The notes under the pieces were generated by a model, which was given only the letters and a program-made list of their open reading frames with translations, was not told the origin of the DNA and made no database searches. From Rhizobium sp. ACO-34A (lineage in GTDB: Bacteria > Pseudomonadota > Alphaproteobacteria > Rhizobiales > Rhizobiaceae), in the NCBI GenBank assembly GCA_002600635.1, contig CP021371.1:2483001-2547000 (forward strand): a stretch of DNA of 64,000 bases. Direction: 5' to 3'. Positions 56,861 to 64,000 of the stretch are shown piece by piece. The position numbers and the translations under genes were made by a program. Position 1 is the first letter of the stretch. The number at the start of each line of letters is the position of its first letter.

Positions 56861-58495
56861 TCAACCCTTGAGAACACCGCCGGCGGCCAGAACCGCTTCC
56901 GGCGTATCGACATCCAGTTTTGCCGCGGCACCGATCTCGACGTCGATGATCGGCAGGCCGGAGGTCTCGATGATGTGGCGTGCACCGATATCCCCTTCGA
57001 GCCGCATCAGCGCGGGAAAGGTAACGCGCGGCAGGATGACCGGATTGCCACGTTTGCCATCAGCCACCGCCCGCACGATGGACCGGCCACCTGACTTGCG
57101 GAACGCTTTCACCAGTTCCTCGATATCGGCGCGCGTAACCCCCGGCATGTCGGCAAGCAGGATCATCACGCCTTCCACGTCCTGCAGCGAAGGCGCGGCA
57201 AGGCCGGTGCGGATCGAGCTCGCCATCCCGCTGGCATAATCACGGTTTTCCTCGATCTCGACCGGTACCCCTTCCAGACAGGCGGAAATCTCGGAAGCCC
57301 GAAAACCGGTGACAAGGACGACGGGGCCGCTCGCGGCATCGAGTGCCCGTTCGGCCATGCGCCTCACCAGCGGTACGCCCTCGAATTCGGCCAACAGCTT
57401 GTGCCGACCGCTTTCGCCCATCCGGCTCGCCTTGCCCGCAGCCAGGATGACGGTGCCGACCCTAAGGGCAGCATCGGCGGAGGTCGAAGATTCGCGCGGC
57501 AGCGGACGACTGGGAATTTCCATCAGCAAGCCTCCGACACCAAGCCCTGTCAGTTCCAGCACACCTGGATTTTCACCGGCGAGGATCCGGTTCAACACCC
57601 AGTCGAAGCCGTTCTCCTTCGGCGACCGGGCGCAGCCCGGCGCACCGATAACCGGTATCTCGCCGACATGCCCGAGCACCAGCAGATTGCCGGGATCGAC
57701 CGGCAGCCCGACCTGATCGACCGTTCCGCCTGCCATGCGGATCGATTCCGGGATAACATCGACCGGATCGCACATGGCAGATGCACCGAAGACGACAACG
57801 AGCGGCGGATCGACGGATTGCTGGCGCAGGGCATCCTCGATTGCGCCTGCGACGGCCTCCGCCCGGTGGGCCACCCGCCATTCACCGACCAGCCTGCTTC
57901 CGGAAGCGGCAAGGCGCTGTTCCAGAACCCTCGCGGTCTTGTCCATCACCGAGGCCTTCAGCGACGGCAACTTCGTCGCGATCAGGGCGACGTTGCGGGG
58001 ACGATAGGGCTTGAGTTCTATGGCCGACCCTTCGGAGAGTATGGACAACGCATGCATCACGCTCGCGCCTGAAACGCCGAGCGGGATGATCTTCACCGTC
58101 GCGACGAGATCGCCTTCGCGCACGTCGCTATGATCGGCCAGACAGGCGAAGGTGATTGCCGGGTCGACGCGGTTGAATCGGTCGACCAGTTCCCGGCTCG
58201 CCACGAAGAGGCCGTTGCAGGTGGCGTAGAAATTGACGCGGCCGGTCGAAGGCTCCGACATCCGCAAATGATTGGGGCCAATACCCTCCGCGAGACGCCT
58301 CGCCGCCTCGTCTTCGCCGAGATCGCCATCCTCGAGCCGACAGGCGATGATCGTACGAATGCCCGCTTCGGAAAGACGGAAGAGGTCCGGTCCTGAAAGT
58401 CTGTGGCCCTTCGGCAGACGGACGGACGGCAATTGCACAGAATGCGCCAGCACAAGGCCTTCAGCCCCTTCCAGCGGGAATTCCCCGAAGATCAT
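56861..58495 (-). CDS. Fusion of a MoeA-like molybdopterin-binding domain and a MobA-like (MocA type) nucleotidyltransferase
   Basis: The protein has 544 residues from the ATG at 58495 (MIFGEFPLEGAEGLVLAHSV). Residues about 1-320 resemble the molybdopterin-binding MoeA/MoaB fold (VALIATKLPSLKASVMDKTA, VVFGASAMCDPVDVIPESI, GAPGCARSPKENGFDW). Residues about 345-540 are a MobA-like transferase (GTVILAAGKASRMGESGRHK, VEGVMILLADMPGVTRADI). MocA-type enzymes add CMP to molybdopterin for xanthine oxidase-family enzymes. The start overlaps the stop of the XdhC-like gene, so coupling is likely. Confidence 0.9.
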   Translation of the reverse strand: MIFGEFPLEGAEGLVLAHSVQLPSVRLPKGHRLSGPDLFRLSEAGIRTIIACRLEDGDLGEDEAARRLAEGIGPNHLRMSEPSTGRVNFYATCNGLFVASRELVDRFNRVDPAITFACLADHSDVREGDLVATVKIIPLGVSGASVMHALSILSEGSAIELKPYRPRNVALIATKLPSLKASVMDKTARVLEQRLAASGSRLVGEWRVAHRAEAVAGAIEDALRQQSVDPPLVVVFGASAMCDPVDVIPESIRMAGGTVDQVGLPVDPGNLLVLGHVGEIPVIGAPGCARSPKENGFDWVLNRILAGENPGVLELTGLGVGGLLMEIPSRPLPRESSTSADAALRVGTVILAAGKASRMGESGRHKLLAEFEGVPLVRRMAERALDAASGPVVLVTGFRASEISACLEGVPVEIEENRDYASGMASSIRTGLAAPSLQDVEGVMILLADMPGVTRADIEELVKAFRKSGGRSIVRAVADGKRGNPVILPRVTFPALMRLEGDIGARHIIETSGLPIIDVEIGAAAKLDVDTPEAVLAAGGVLKG

Positions 58496-59199
58496 GCCGC
58501 CTCGCTCGCCGCAACGCCAAGCGACCGGCGCCGGAACGACTGAATGACCTCGGCAAGCACGGATACGGCGATCTCGGCAGGGGTGGCGGCCCCGATATCG
58601 AGCCCCACCGGCGCGGAGATACAAGCGATCTGCTCCCCGGAGAGACCCTGCTCTTTCAACCGTTCCACCCGTTTTGCATGGGTCTTGCGACTGCCGAGCG
58701 CGCCGACATAGAAACAGCCGGCTTTCAGCGCGGCGACAAGAGGAAAGTCGTCGATCTTCGGATCATGGGTGACCGCAACCATCGCGCAATAGCGATCAAG
58801 CGGCCGCTCCTTCAACGCATCTTCCGGCCAGTCCGCCACGAGGTCGACGCCTGAGAAGCGCTCGGGCGTCGCAAAGGCGGTACGAGGATCGATCACGGTA
58901 ATGTCGTAGCCGGCGATCTCGGCCATGGGACAGAGCGCCTGGCTGATATGAACCGCGCCGATCACCACGATGCGCGGCGGCGGGAGGTACACATTGAGGA
59001 AAAGGCTGCGCCCCTCCAGATCGACCAGACCGGATTTGCCGGATAGCAGCCTTTGACCGATTTCAACCCCCAGCGGCCCGATGACGGTTTCTCCCTCGAC
59101 CACAAGCCGGTCACGCCCATCGCCAAGATCGGTCACCAGCACGGCCGCGCGTCGTGCCACCCGCGCCTCGTTCAGCTTTTTCAGGTTTCCCGCATCCAT
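58492..59199 (-). CDS. XdhC/CoxF-like protein, C-terminal Rossmann part
   Basis: The protein has 235 residues from the ATG at 59199 (MDAGNLKKLNEARVARRAAV). The XdhC C-terminal domain is visible in PPPRIVVIGAVHISQALCPM, a nucleotide-binding loop, and VGALGSRKTHAKRVERL with ISAPVGLDIGAATPAEIAVS. XdhC proteins bind, protect and insert the sulfurated molybdenum cofactor into hydroxylases. The N-terminal XdhC/CoxI domain is encoded by the preceding separate gene, whose stop shares a base with this start (TAATG). Confidence 0.92.
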   Translation of the reverse strand: MDAGNLKKLNEARVARRAAVLVTDLGDGRDRLVVEGETVIGPLGVEIGQRLLSGKSGLVDLEGRSLFLNVYLPPPRIVVIGAVHISQALCPMAEIAGYDITVIDPRTAFATPERFSGVDLVADWPEDALKERPLDRYCAMVAVTHDPKIDDFPLVAALKAGCFYVGALGSRKTHAKRVERLKEQGLSGEQIACISAPVGLDIGAATPAEIAVSVLAEVIQSFRRRSLGVAASEAA

Positions 59200-59534
59200 T
59201 ATCCAAGCCTCTCGACATAAACGCGGATGCGGCCACCGCAGGAAAGCCCGACCCGCCAGGCCGTCTCGTCGGCCACCCCGAATTCGAGCATTTTCGGCGC
59301 ACCGGACTGTAGCACGTCGAGCGCCTCGGTAATCACCGCCCCCTCGACGCATCCGCCGGAAACGGAACCCTCGAAATTGCCATCGGCATCGATCACCAGA
59401 TGACTGCCGACCGGGCGAGGCGCCGATCCCCAGGTCTCGACCACGGTGGCAACCGCCACCTCGCGTCCCTTGCCTTTCCAGTCCTCGGCAACGAGCAGCG
59501 GGTCCATTCGTTCTGCAATGACCGTCATGTTCAA
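59199..59534 (-). CDS. XdhC/CoxI family protein, N-terminal domain only
   Basis: The protein has 111 residues. VETWGSAPRPVGSHLVIDAD, SVSGGCVEGAVITEA and VGLSCGGRIRVYVERL are the XdhC_CoxI signatures, with cysteines that could hold the cofactor sulfur. It is complete as a domain, not a fragment: its stop is followed at once by the start of the gene for the C-terminal part. The start overlaps the VWA gene stop by 4 bases. Confidence 0.92.
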   Translation of the reverse strand: MNMTVIAERMDPLLVAEDWKGKGREVAVATVVETWGSAPRPVGSHLVIDADGNFEGSVSGGCVEGAVITEALDVLQSGAPKMLEFGVADETAWRVGLSCGGRIRVYVERLG

Positions 59535-60787
59535 GCCCTCATCGTCTTCATGAAACGTCTCGGATCGGCATCGCCCTCAATCGGCCCGGAAAGAGCGGCC
59601 ACGAGATCGGCAAGCGAATCGAGATTATGCACGGAACGTAGTTCATCGACATGGGGAAGCATTGCCCGGACGCCCCGCGCCCGCGCCTCGAAACCCTCGA
59701 ATCGCAGGAGCGGATTGAGCCAGACCAGCCGGCGGCAGGAGCGATGCAGCCGGTCCGTCTCGGCAGCAAGCATCTGGACATCCTCCCTCTCCAGACCATC
59801 GGTGATCAGCAGGACCACAGCGCCCTGCCCGAGCACGCGCCGCGCCCATTGCCGGTTGAAGAGCCTCAGCGTCTCGCCTATCCGCGTACCGCCCGACCAG
59901 TCACTCACTGCACCGCTGCATTGGGCGATCGCCTCATCTGGGTCGCGGTTCTTCATTTGTCGCGTGACATTGGTGAGGCGCGTACCAAACAGGAATGTGT
60001 GGACGCGGCGGCGGCGCTCCGTCAGCACATGCAGGAAATGCAGGAAGATGCGCGTGTACTGGCTCATCGAACCCGAGATATCGGCAAGGACGACCAGCGG
60101 CGGCTGTTCGGTGCGACGCGCCCTGAACTTCGGCAGGATGAGATCGCCGCCGCTTCGCAGCGCCGCCCGCATCGTCGCCCGCGCATCGACATTTCCCGGC
60201 CGGCGGGATGGGAGAAAACGGCGCACGCGCACGGCATCGAAAGGCATGGCCAGTCTCTCGATCTCGCGCCGCGCCTGCGAGAGTTCGGCTGCGGACATCT
60301 GGGCGAAATCCAACCGGCGCAGAACTTCCGAACCAGAGGTCGTAAAGCGCGCATCGATCTCGATATCCGGCTCGTCACGTGGTTCCTGCCGCCGCTCGCG
60401 CTCGGCATAGAGCGCGTCGCTCACCCGGGACGCCCCGGCCTTTGCCTTTTCTCGTTCGCCAAGATCGGCGGCAACAGGCGACATCATCGCGATCATCTTG
60501 GCGACCAGATCCCGTGAACGCCAGAACAGCCTGAAGGCCTCGTCGAAAACCGGCTGATCCTCATGCCGGTTGACGAAGATCGCGCCGAGCGCCGCATGAA
60601 ACTCCTCGCGCGATCCAATGCCGATAGCATCGACGGCGGCGATGGCGTCGAGCACCGCCCCCGGCCCCGGCTTCAGTCCGGCCCTGCGCAGCACGCGGGC
60701 GAAATGAACGATGTTGTCGGCAAGCCTGCCGTCATCGGCCGCCGGCGGCGGCATCACGATCCCATCCCGGCCAGCCGAAATCTCCAT
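59531..60787 (-). CDS. VWA-domain CoxE-like protein
   Basis: The protein has 418 residues. The C-terminal half is a von Willebrand A domain with a MIDAS site in LADISGSMSQYTRIFLH, and VVLLITDGLEREDVQML. The N-terminal half is helical with charged segments. CoxE-like proteins work with a MoxR AAA+ ATPase to mature the metal centre of molybdenum hydroxylases. It lies 3 bases after the MoxR gene and overlaps the XdhC-type gene. Confidence 0.92.
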   Translation of the reverse strand: MEISAGRDGIVMPPPAADDGRLADNIVHFARVLRRAGLKPGPGAVLDAIAAVDAIGIGSREEFHAALGAIFVNRHEDQPVFDEAFRLFWRSRDLVAKMIAMMSPVAADLGEREKAKAGASRVSDALYAERERRQEPRDEPDIEIDARFTTSGSEVLRRLDFAQMSAAELSQARREIERLAMPFDAVRVRRFLPSRRPGNVDARATMRAALRSGGDLILPKFRARRTEQPPLVVLADISGSMSQYTRIFLHFLHVLTERRRRVHTFLFGTRLTNVTRQMKNRDPDEAIAQCSGAVSDWSGGTRIGETLRLFNRQWARRVLGQGAVVLLITDGLEREDVQMLAAETDRLHRSCRRLVWLNPLLRFEGFEARARGVRAMLPHVDELRSVHNLDSLADLVAALSGPIEGDADPRRFMKTMRA

Positions 60788-60790
60788 GGC

Positions 60791-61720
60791 TCAACCCGCC
60801 GCCAGAAGCTCCGCCTTCACCTCGGAAAGAACCTTCTGTCCTTCCGAGCCCTGAATGCGAGCAATGTCGTCCTGGTATTTCAGAAGCGTGCCAAGCGTAT
60901 CGGCAATGGTTTCGGGGTCGAGCGCCAGCCTGTCGAGTTCGGTCAGAGCCGTTGCCCAGTCGATGGTTTCGGCAACGCCGGGATTCTTGAAAAGGTCCAG
61001 AGCGCGCAGCTTCTGCACATAGGCGACGATCTGGCTGGAAAGCTGCTCGTTACAGCCGGGCACCTTGCGCCGGATGATCGCCAGCTCCTCGGCAGCCTTC
61101 GGATAATCGACCCAGTGATAGAGGCAGCGCCGTTTCAGGGCGTCATGCACCTCGCGTGTCCGGTTGCTGGTGACGATGACGATCGGCTTTTCCGTTGCCT
61201 TGACGGTTCCGTATTCGGGGATCGTCACCTGAAAATCAGACAGCACTTCCAGAAGGAAAGCCTCGAAGGCCTCGTCCGTGCGGTCGAGTTCGTCGATCAG
61301 GAAGACCGGGGCACGGCCGGGTTCGCTCTCCAGCGCCTGTAGCACAGGACGGCGGATCAGATATCGGGCGGAAAAGATATCGTGTTCCATCCGGTCACGG
61401 TCGGACACGCCGGCGGCCTCGGACAGCCGTATCTCCAGCATCTGGGCCGGATAGTTCCACTCATAGACGGCCGATGAAACATCGAGGCCTTCATAGCATT
61501 GGAGACGGATCAGCGGCCTGTCGAGCGCCTTCGCCAGCACCTTGGCGATCTCCGTCTTGCCGACACCAGCCTCGCCCTCGAGAAAGAGCGGCCGCTGCAT
61601 GCGAAGGGCAAGGAAGAGAACCGTGGCCAGAGGCCGGCCGGCCAGATAGTCATATTCCGCAAGGAGATCGACGACGGCATCAATCGATCCCGGCAAGCCT
61701 TTCGAGGACGTATCAGACAT
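60791..61720 (-). CDS. MoxR-family AAA+ ATPase (CoxD-like)
   Basis: The protein has 309 residues. Walker A is FLEGEAGVGKTEIAKVL, Walker B is PVFLIDELDRTDEAFEAFL, and sensor 1 is IVTSNRTREVHDALKRRC, followed by the MoxR lid domain. With the VWA gene it forms the MoxR-VWA chaperone pair typical of cox gene clusters. It is the first gene of the five-gene maturation operon. Confidence 0.94.
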   Translation of the reverse strand: MSDTSSKGLPGSIDAVVDLLAEYDYLAGRPLATVLFLALRMQRPLFLEGEAGVGKTEIAKVLAKALDRPLIRLQCYEGLDVSSAVYEWNYPAQMLEIRLSEAAGVSDRDRMEHDIFSARYLIRRPVLQALESEPGRAPVFLIDELDRTDEAFEAFLLEVLSDFQVTIPEYGTVKATEKPIVIVTSNRTREVHDALKRRCLYHWVDYPKAAEELAIIRRKVPGCNEQLSSQIVAYVQKLRALDLFKNPGVAETIDWATALTELDRLALDPETIADTLGTLLKYQDDIARIQGSEGQKVLSEVKAELLAAG

Positions 61721-61745
61721 CCTTCCTCCCCTTTTTGAGAGGAGC

Positions 61746-62240
61746 TTACAGGCTGTGGTAGCTGCGGTCCAGATAGATCAGCGACGCTTCCTTAGCGCCG
61801 AAATGCACCGCCTTCACCTCACCGAAAAGCACGGTATGGGTCGCTGTGACCTTGGTGTCCGTGACCCGGCAATCGAAGGAAACGATAGCGTCCGAAAGCA
61901 CCGGAGCGCCAGTGACCAGCCGTTGCCAGTCGCCACGCGCAAAACGCTCATCGACAGAAAGGCCGCCGAAACCGGCAAAGCCGTTCGCAAGATCCCGGTG
62001 ATGCGCGCCGAGCGTATTGAGGGCAAAGAAACCGCTCTCGAAGAACACCGCATTCTTCTCGTTGGTGTTGTTCAAGCAGGCGAGAACGGTCGGCGGATGG
62101 TCCGAAACCGAGCAGGCCGCGGTGATCGTCACGCCACGCCGGACGCCGCCATGCTCCGTGGTGATAAGCTGGACATGACCCGCATAGCGGCTCATCGCTT
62201 CCCGATAGACGACCGGATCAATCTGCTGCGTGTTCAACAC
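61746..62240 (-). CDS. Flavin reductase (RutF/HpaC-like)
   Basis: The protein has 164 residues. MSRYAGHVQLITTEHGGVRR, GVTITAACSVSDHPPTVLAC, and FALNTLGAHHRDLANGFAG fit the flavin reductase-like FMN-binding split barrel; the C-terminal AVHFGAKEASLIYLDRSYHS is typical of RutF/HpaC. It would supply reduced flavin to a monooxygenase, none of which is encoded nearby. It lies 25 bases upstream of the MoxR gene in the same direction, so it could be co-transcribed. Confidence 0.9.
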   Translation of the reverse strand: MLNTQQIDPVVYREAMSRYAGHVQLITTEHGGVRRGVTITAACSVSDHPPTVLACLNNTNEKNAVFFESGFFALNTLGAHHRDLANGFAGFGGLSVDERFARGDWQRLVTGAPVLSDAIVSFDCRVTDTKVTATHTVLFGEVKAVHFGAKEASLIYLDRSYHSL

Positions 62241-62431
62241 TTCACTCTCCGCGATTGCCTAAGCGTGTATCCGACCGTACCATGCCGGGCAAGTTTTACC
62301 TTTTCCCAAACAGACGGTTTTTACCCTGAAGACCGGCAGTTATTGCACCGCATTGCAGTTTCCGTCATGGAGCGGTTAGACTAGGCGAGTTTCAATGGCT
62401 TAACGCCGAATCCGGAAAAACCGAAACAAGA

Positions 62432-63505
62432 ATGAACCCGCATCGCTTCCTGCCGCTGACCTTTCTCGCGTTGACCGGCCTTGCCGCGCCGCTCGCCGCC
62501 GCTCCGCTGAAGATCGCGGTGGTCGCACCCCAATCGGGAAACTTCGTAACATTGGGCGATGAAGTGCGCCGCGGCGCAAAGATTTCCGCCGACCGTCTCG
62601 GCATCGAACTCACTCCGATCGACGAGAGTTGCGAAGCCGGAAGCGGTCCTCAGGTCGCCGCTAGAATTCGCGAGGCCGGCGCGACCGCCGCCATCGGATT
62701 CCTCTGCTCGGAAAGCCTCGACGGCGCGCTTGCACCGCTGAAGGAAGCCGCGATACCGGCGATCACGCTTTCCGTCCGCTGGAAAGGCGTGATGGAGGAT
62801 GCCATCAAGAACGGCTGGCCACTCTTCCGCCTTGCTCCCACGGCCGAAGACGAGGCCCGGAAACTCACCGAAATCATCCTCCGCGACTGGACCAGCGATG
62901 CCATCGCCTTGATCGAGGACGGTACGATCCACGGCCGTGAACTGGCCGACGCCATCCGCACCAGCCTTGAGACCCATGGGCTGAAACCGGTGTTTACCGA
63001 CACCTTCCGTCCGGGGCAGGAACAGCAGATCTCGCTTGTTCGTCGTCTGCGCAAGGCGGGTGTGACCAAGGTCTTCGTCGGTGGCGACCGCAGCGACATG
63101 TCGATCATCGCTCGCGACGCCGCGGTGGAAAAGATCGAACTATCCTTCCTGGGTGGTGAAGCGCTGAATGCCGCCGACCAGCCGGTGCCGCTTGCTGAAG
63201 GCGTTCGCGCTGTGATGCTTCCTTTCGTGGTCGGCGGACCACCGCCACAGGACGGCAACGGCACCGAACTGCCGCATGAAGGCTATGTGCAACCCGCCGA
63301 AGCCGCAGTCTCGATCCTTGCGGACGCCGCCGCCCTGTCCAGCGCCATGGGCTCGACCCTCGCCGACACGCTGGTCGATACGTCTTTCGACACCCCGATC
63401 GGCCCGATTACCTTCTCGACCGGGCACGAACTCGCGGACAATCCCTATCGTCTGATGGAATGGCGCAAGGGCGGCTTCATCGAGCCGCCACCCTCGACCC
63501 AGTGA
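62432..63505 (+). CDS. ABC transporter substrate-binding protein, branched-chain amino acid type
   Basis: The protein has 357 residues. A signal peptide (MNPHRFLPLTFLALTGLAAPLAA) is followed by the type I periplasmic-binding fold (PLKIAVVAPQSGNFVTLGDE, GATAAIGFLCSESLDGAL, VTKVFVGGDRSDMSIIARDA). It should be periplasmic. No permease or ATPase gene is nearby, so it is an orphan binding protein; the ligand is unknown. It is divergent from the flavin reductase and converges with the SDR gene. Confidence 0.9.
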   Translation: MNPHRFLPLTFLALTGLAAPLAAAPLKIAVVAPQSGNFVTLGDEVRRGAKISADRLGIELTPIDESCEAGSGPQVAARIREAGATAAIGFLCSESLDGALAPLKEAAIPAITLSVRWKGVMEDAIKNGWPLFRLAPTAEDEARKLTEIILRDWTSDAIALIEDGTIHGRELADAIRTSLETHGLKPVFTDTFRPGQEQQISLVRRLRKAGVTKVFVGGDRSDMSIIARDAAVEKIELSFLGGEALNAADQPVPLAEGVRAVMLPFVVGGPPPQDGNGTELPHEGYVQPAEAAVSILADAAALSSAMGSTLADTLVDTSFDTPIGPITFSTGHELADNPYRLMEWRKGGFIEPPPSTQ

Positions 63506-63527
63506 CGATCAGCCAGTCAACAGCCGG

Positions 63528-64000
63528 TCATGACGGATAGGGCCAGAAGGCCTGTGTGAAGACACCGCCATCGACCCAGATCGTCTGGCCGGTCACGAAA
63601 CCGGCATCGGGACCCGCAAGAAACAGCACCGGTCCCGCGATATCAGCTGGCATACCGACCCGGCGCAACGGCGTCACGCTGCCCCATGTCTCGGCATAAT
63701 CGGGCGCCTCGGCGCGGGTGCGTTCGGTCTCGATGGCACCGGGAGCCACGCAGTTGACGCGGATTCCGTGCGGACCGAGCTCCACGGCCGCCACCTTGGT
63801 GAACTGTTCAACGCCGCCCTTCGAGGCGGTGTAATCGACGAGTTTAGGAAAAGCGAGCTTGTTGCAGCCGGAGCCCAGGTTGATGATGGAACCGCCCTTG
63901 CCTGCCGCTACCATGCGCCGCCCCACTTCCCGCGTGTTGAGAAAGGTGCCAGTCAGGTTGGTGCGGATCACCGCATCCCACCGCGCCTCGGACAATTCCA
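63528..64000 (-). CDS. SDR-family oxidoreductase, N-terminus cut off by the window edge
   Basis: About 157 codons are visible. The catalytic serine region is SIINLGSGCNKLAF and the YxxxK motif is YTASKGGVEQF. The C-terminal block FVTGQTIWVDGGVFTQ is typical of short-chain dehydrogenases. The NAD(P)-binding N-terminus lies outside the window; an internal ATG at 63995 is not the true start. The substrate is unknown. Confidence 0.9.
   Translation of the reverse strand, partial: ELSEARWDAVIRTNLTGTFLNTREVGRRMVAAGKGGSIINLGSGCNKLAFPKLVDYTASKGGVEQFTKVAAVELGPHGIRVNCVAPGAIETERTRAEAPDYAETWGSVTPLRRVGMPADIAGPVLFLAGPDAGFVTGQTIWVDGGVFTQAFWPYPS

Noticed and set aside
58492..59534. The two XdhC-type genes as a frameshifted single gene
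   Set aside because: Each has its own start, a complete domain and a TAATG junction; separate XdhC N- and C-terminal genes are common in this group.
59531..61720. The MoxR and VWA pair as CobS/CobT or BchI/BchD chelatase partners of CobN
   Set aside because: The neighbours are XdhC and MocA types and the sequence fits CoxD/CoxE; CobS and CobT have other signatures.

Overview
The window reads as a chromosomal segment of an alphaproteobacterium of the Rhizobiaceae (Rhizobium/Agrobacterium/Ensifer type). The basis is a GC-rich sequence, the aerobic-style cobalamin genes cobP-W-N-O and cobH-L-I-J-M, a suf operon in the order sufS2-B-C-D-S-T-A, an ATP12 chaperone, and the short palindromic repeats typical of rhizobial intergenic regions. 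No rRNA, tRNA, CRISPR array, prophage or classical IS element was seen. The species cannot be fixed from the sequence alone.

Layout. 1-17.9 kb is a cobalamin region, nearly all on the minus strand. A cobalamin riboswitch (about 17535-17850) precedes cobP-cobW-cobN-cobO and a half-size EamA transporter. A second block runs cbiX-cobH-cobL-cobI-cobJ-cobM and then a partial unknown gene. A TSUP permease and an LtrA-family membrane protein lie between the blocks. The region is crowded with two families of palindromic repeats, three copies of which lie in frame inside cobJ and cobN. 18-21.6 kb holds a lipoprotein and crcB, an RluC-like gene, a HAD phosphatase and an ATP12 gene. 21.8-24.9 kb holds a HemG-like flavodoxin, small proteins and a copper locus (YcnI-PCuAC fusion). 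25.0-29.8 kb is a tandem glycine riboswitch with gcvT-gcvH-gcvP. 30-34.7 kb holds an orphan flagellar rod-like protein, prmB, a pseudouridine synthase, and a LysE exporter with an Lrp regulator. 34.8-42.3 kb is the suf Fe-S assembly operon, with Irr-like and RirA-like sites upstream. 42.5-56.9 kb is mixed housekeeping: hydrolase, patatin, anmK, tyrS, GFA protein, a large AsmA/YhdP-like protein, bcp, DUF455, an M23 peptidase, a LysE protein, a DEAD helicase, NUDIX and TfoX. 56.9-61.7 kb is a molybdenum-hydroxylase maturation set (MoxR, CoxE-like VWA, split XdhC, MoeA/MocA fusion) without structural genes. The end carries a flavin reductase, an orphan ABC binding protein and a truncated SDR.

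Main points of interest. (1) A 429-bp unit between sufC and sufB (39049-39477) consists only of a GIY-YIG nuclease gene bracketed by 31-bp inverted, hairpin-forming repeats that match at 30 of 31 positions. A gene-less hairpin at 29845-29872 keeps the same loop framework with a different but still paired stem. This looks like a minimal REP-type element built around a GIY-YIG enzyme. (2) Repeat elements are inserted in frame inside CobN (twice) and the CbiG-CobJ fusion. (3) gcvP, sufB and sufS2 each carry a one-base contraction in a C/G run. In genes this important the shared pattern points to sequencing error rather than three real pseudogenes. (4) The cobalamin set mixes anaerobic-type parts (CbiX, CbiG domains) with the aerobic late chelatase CobN.
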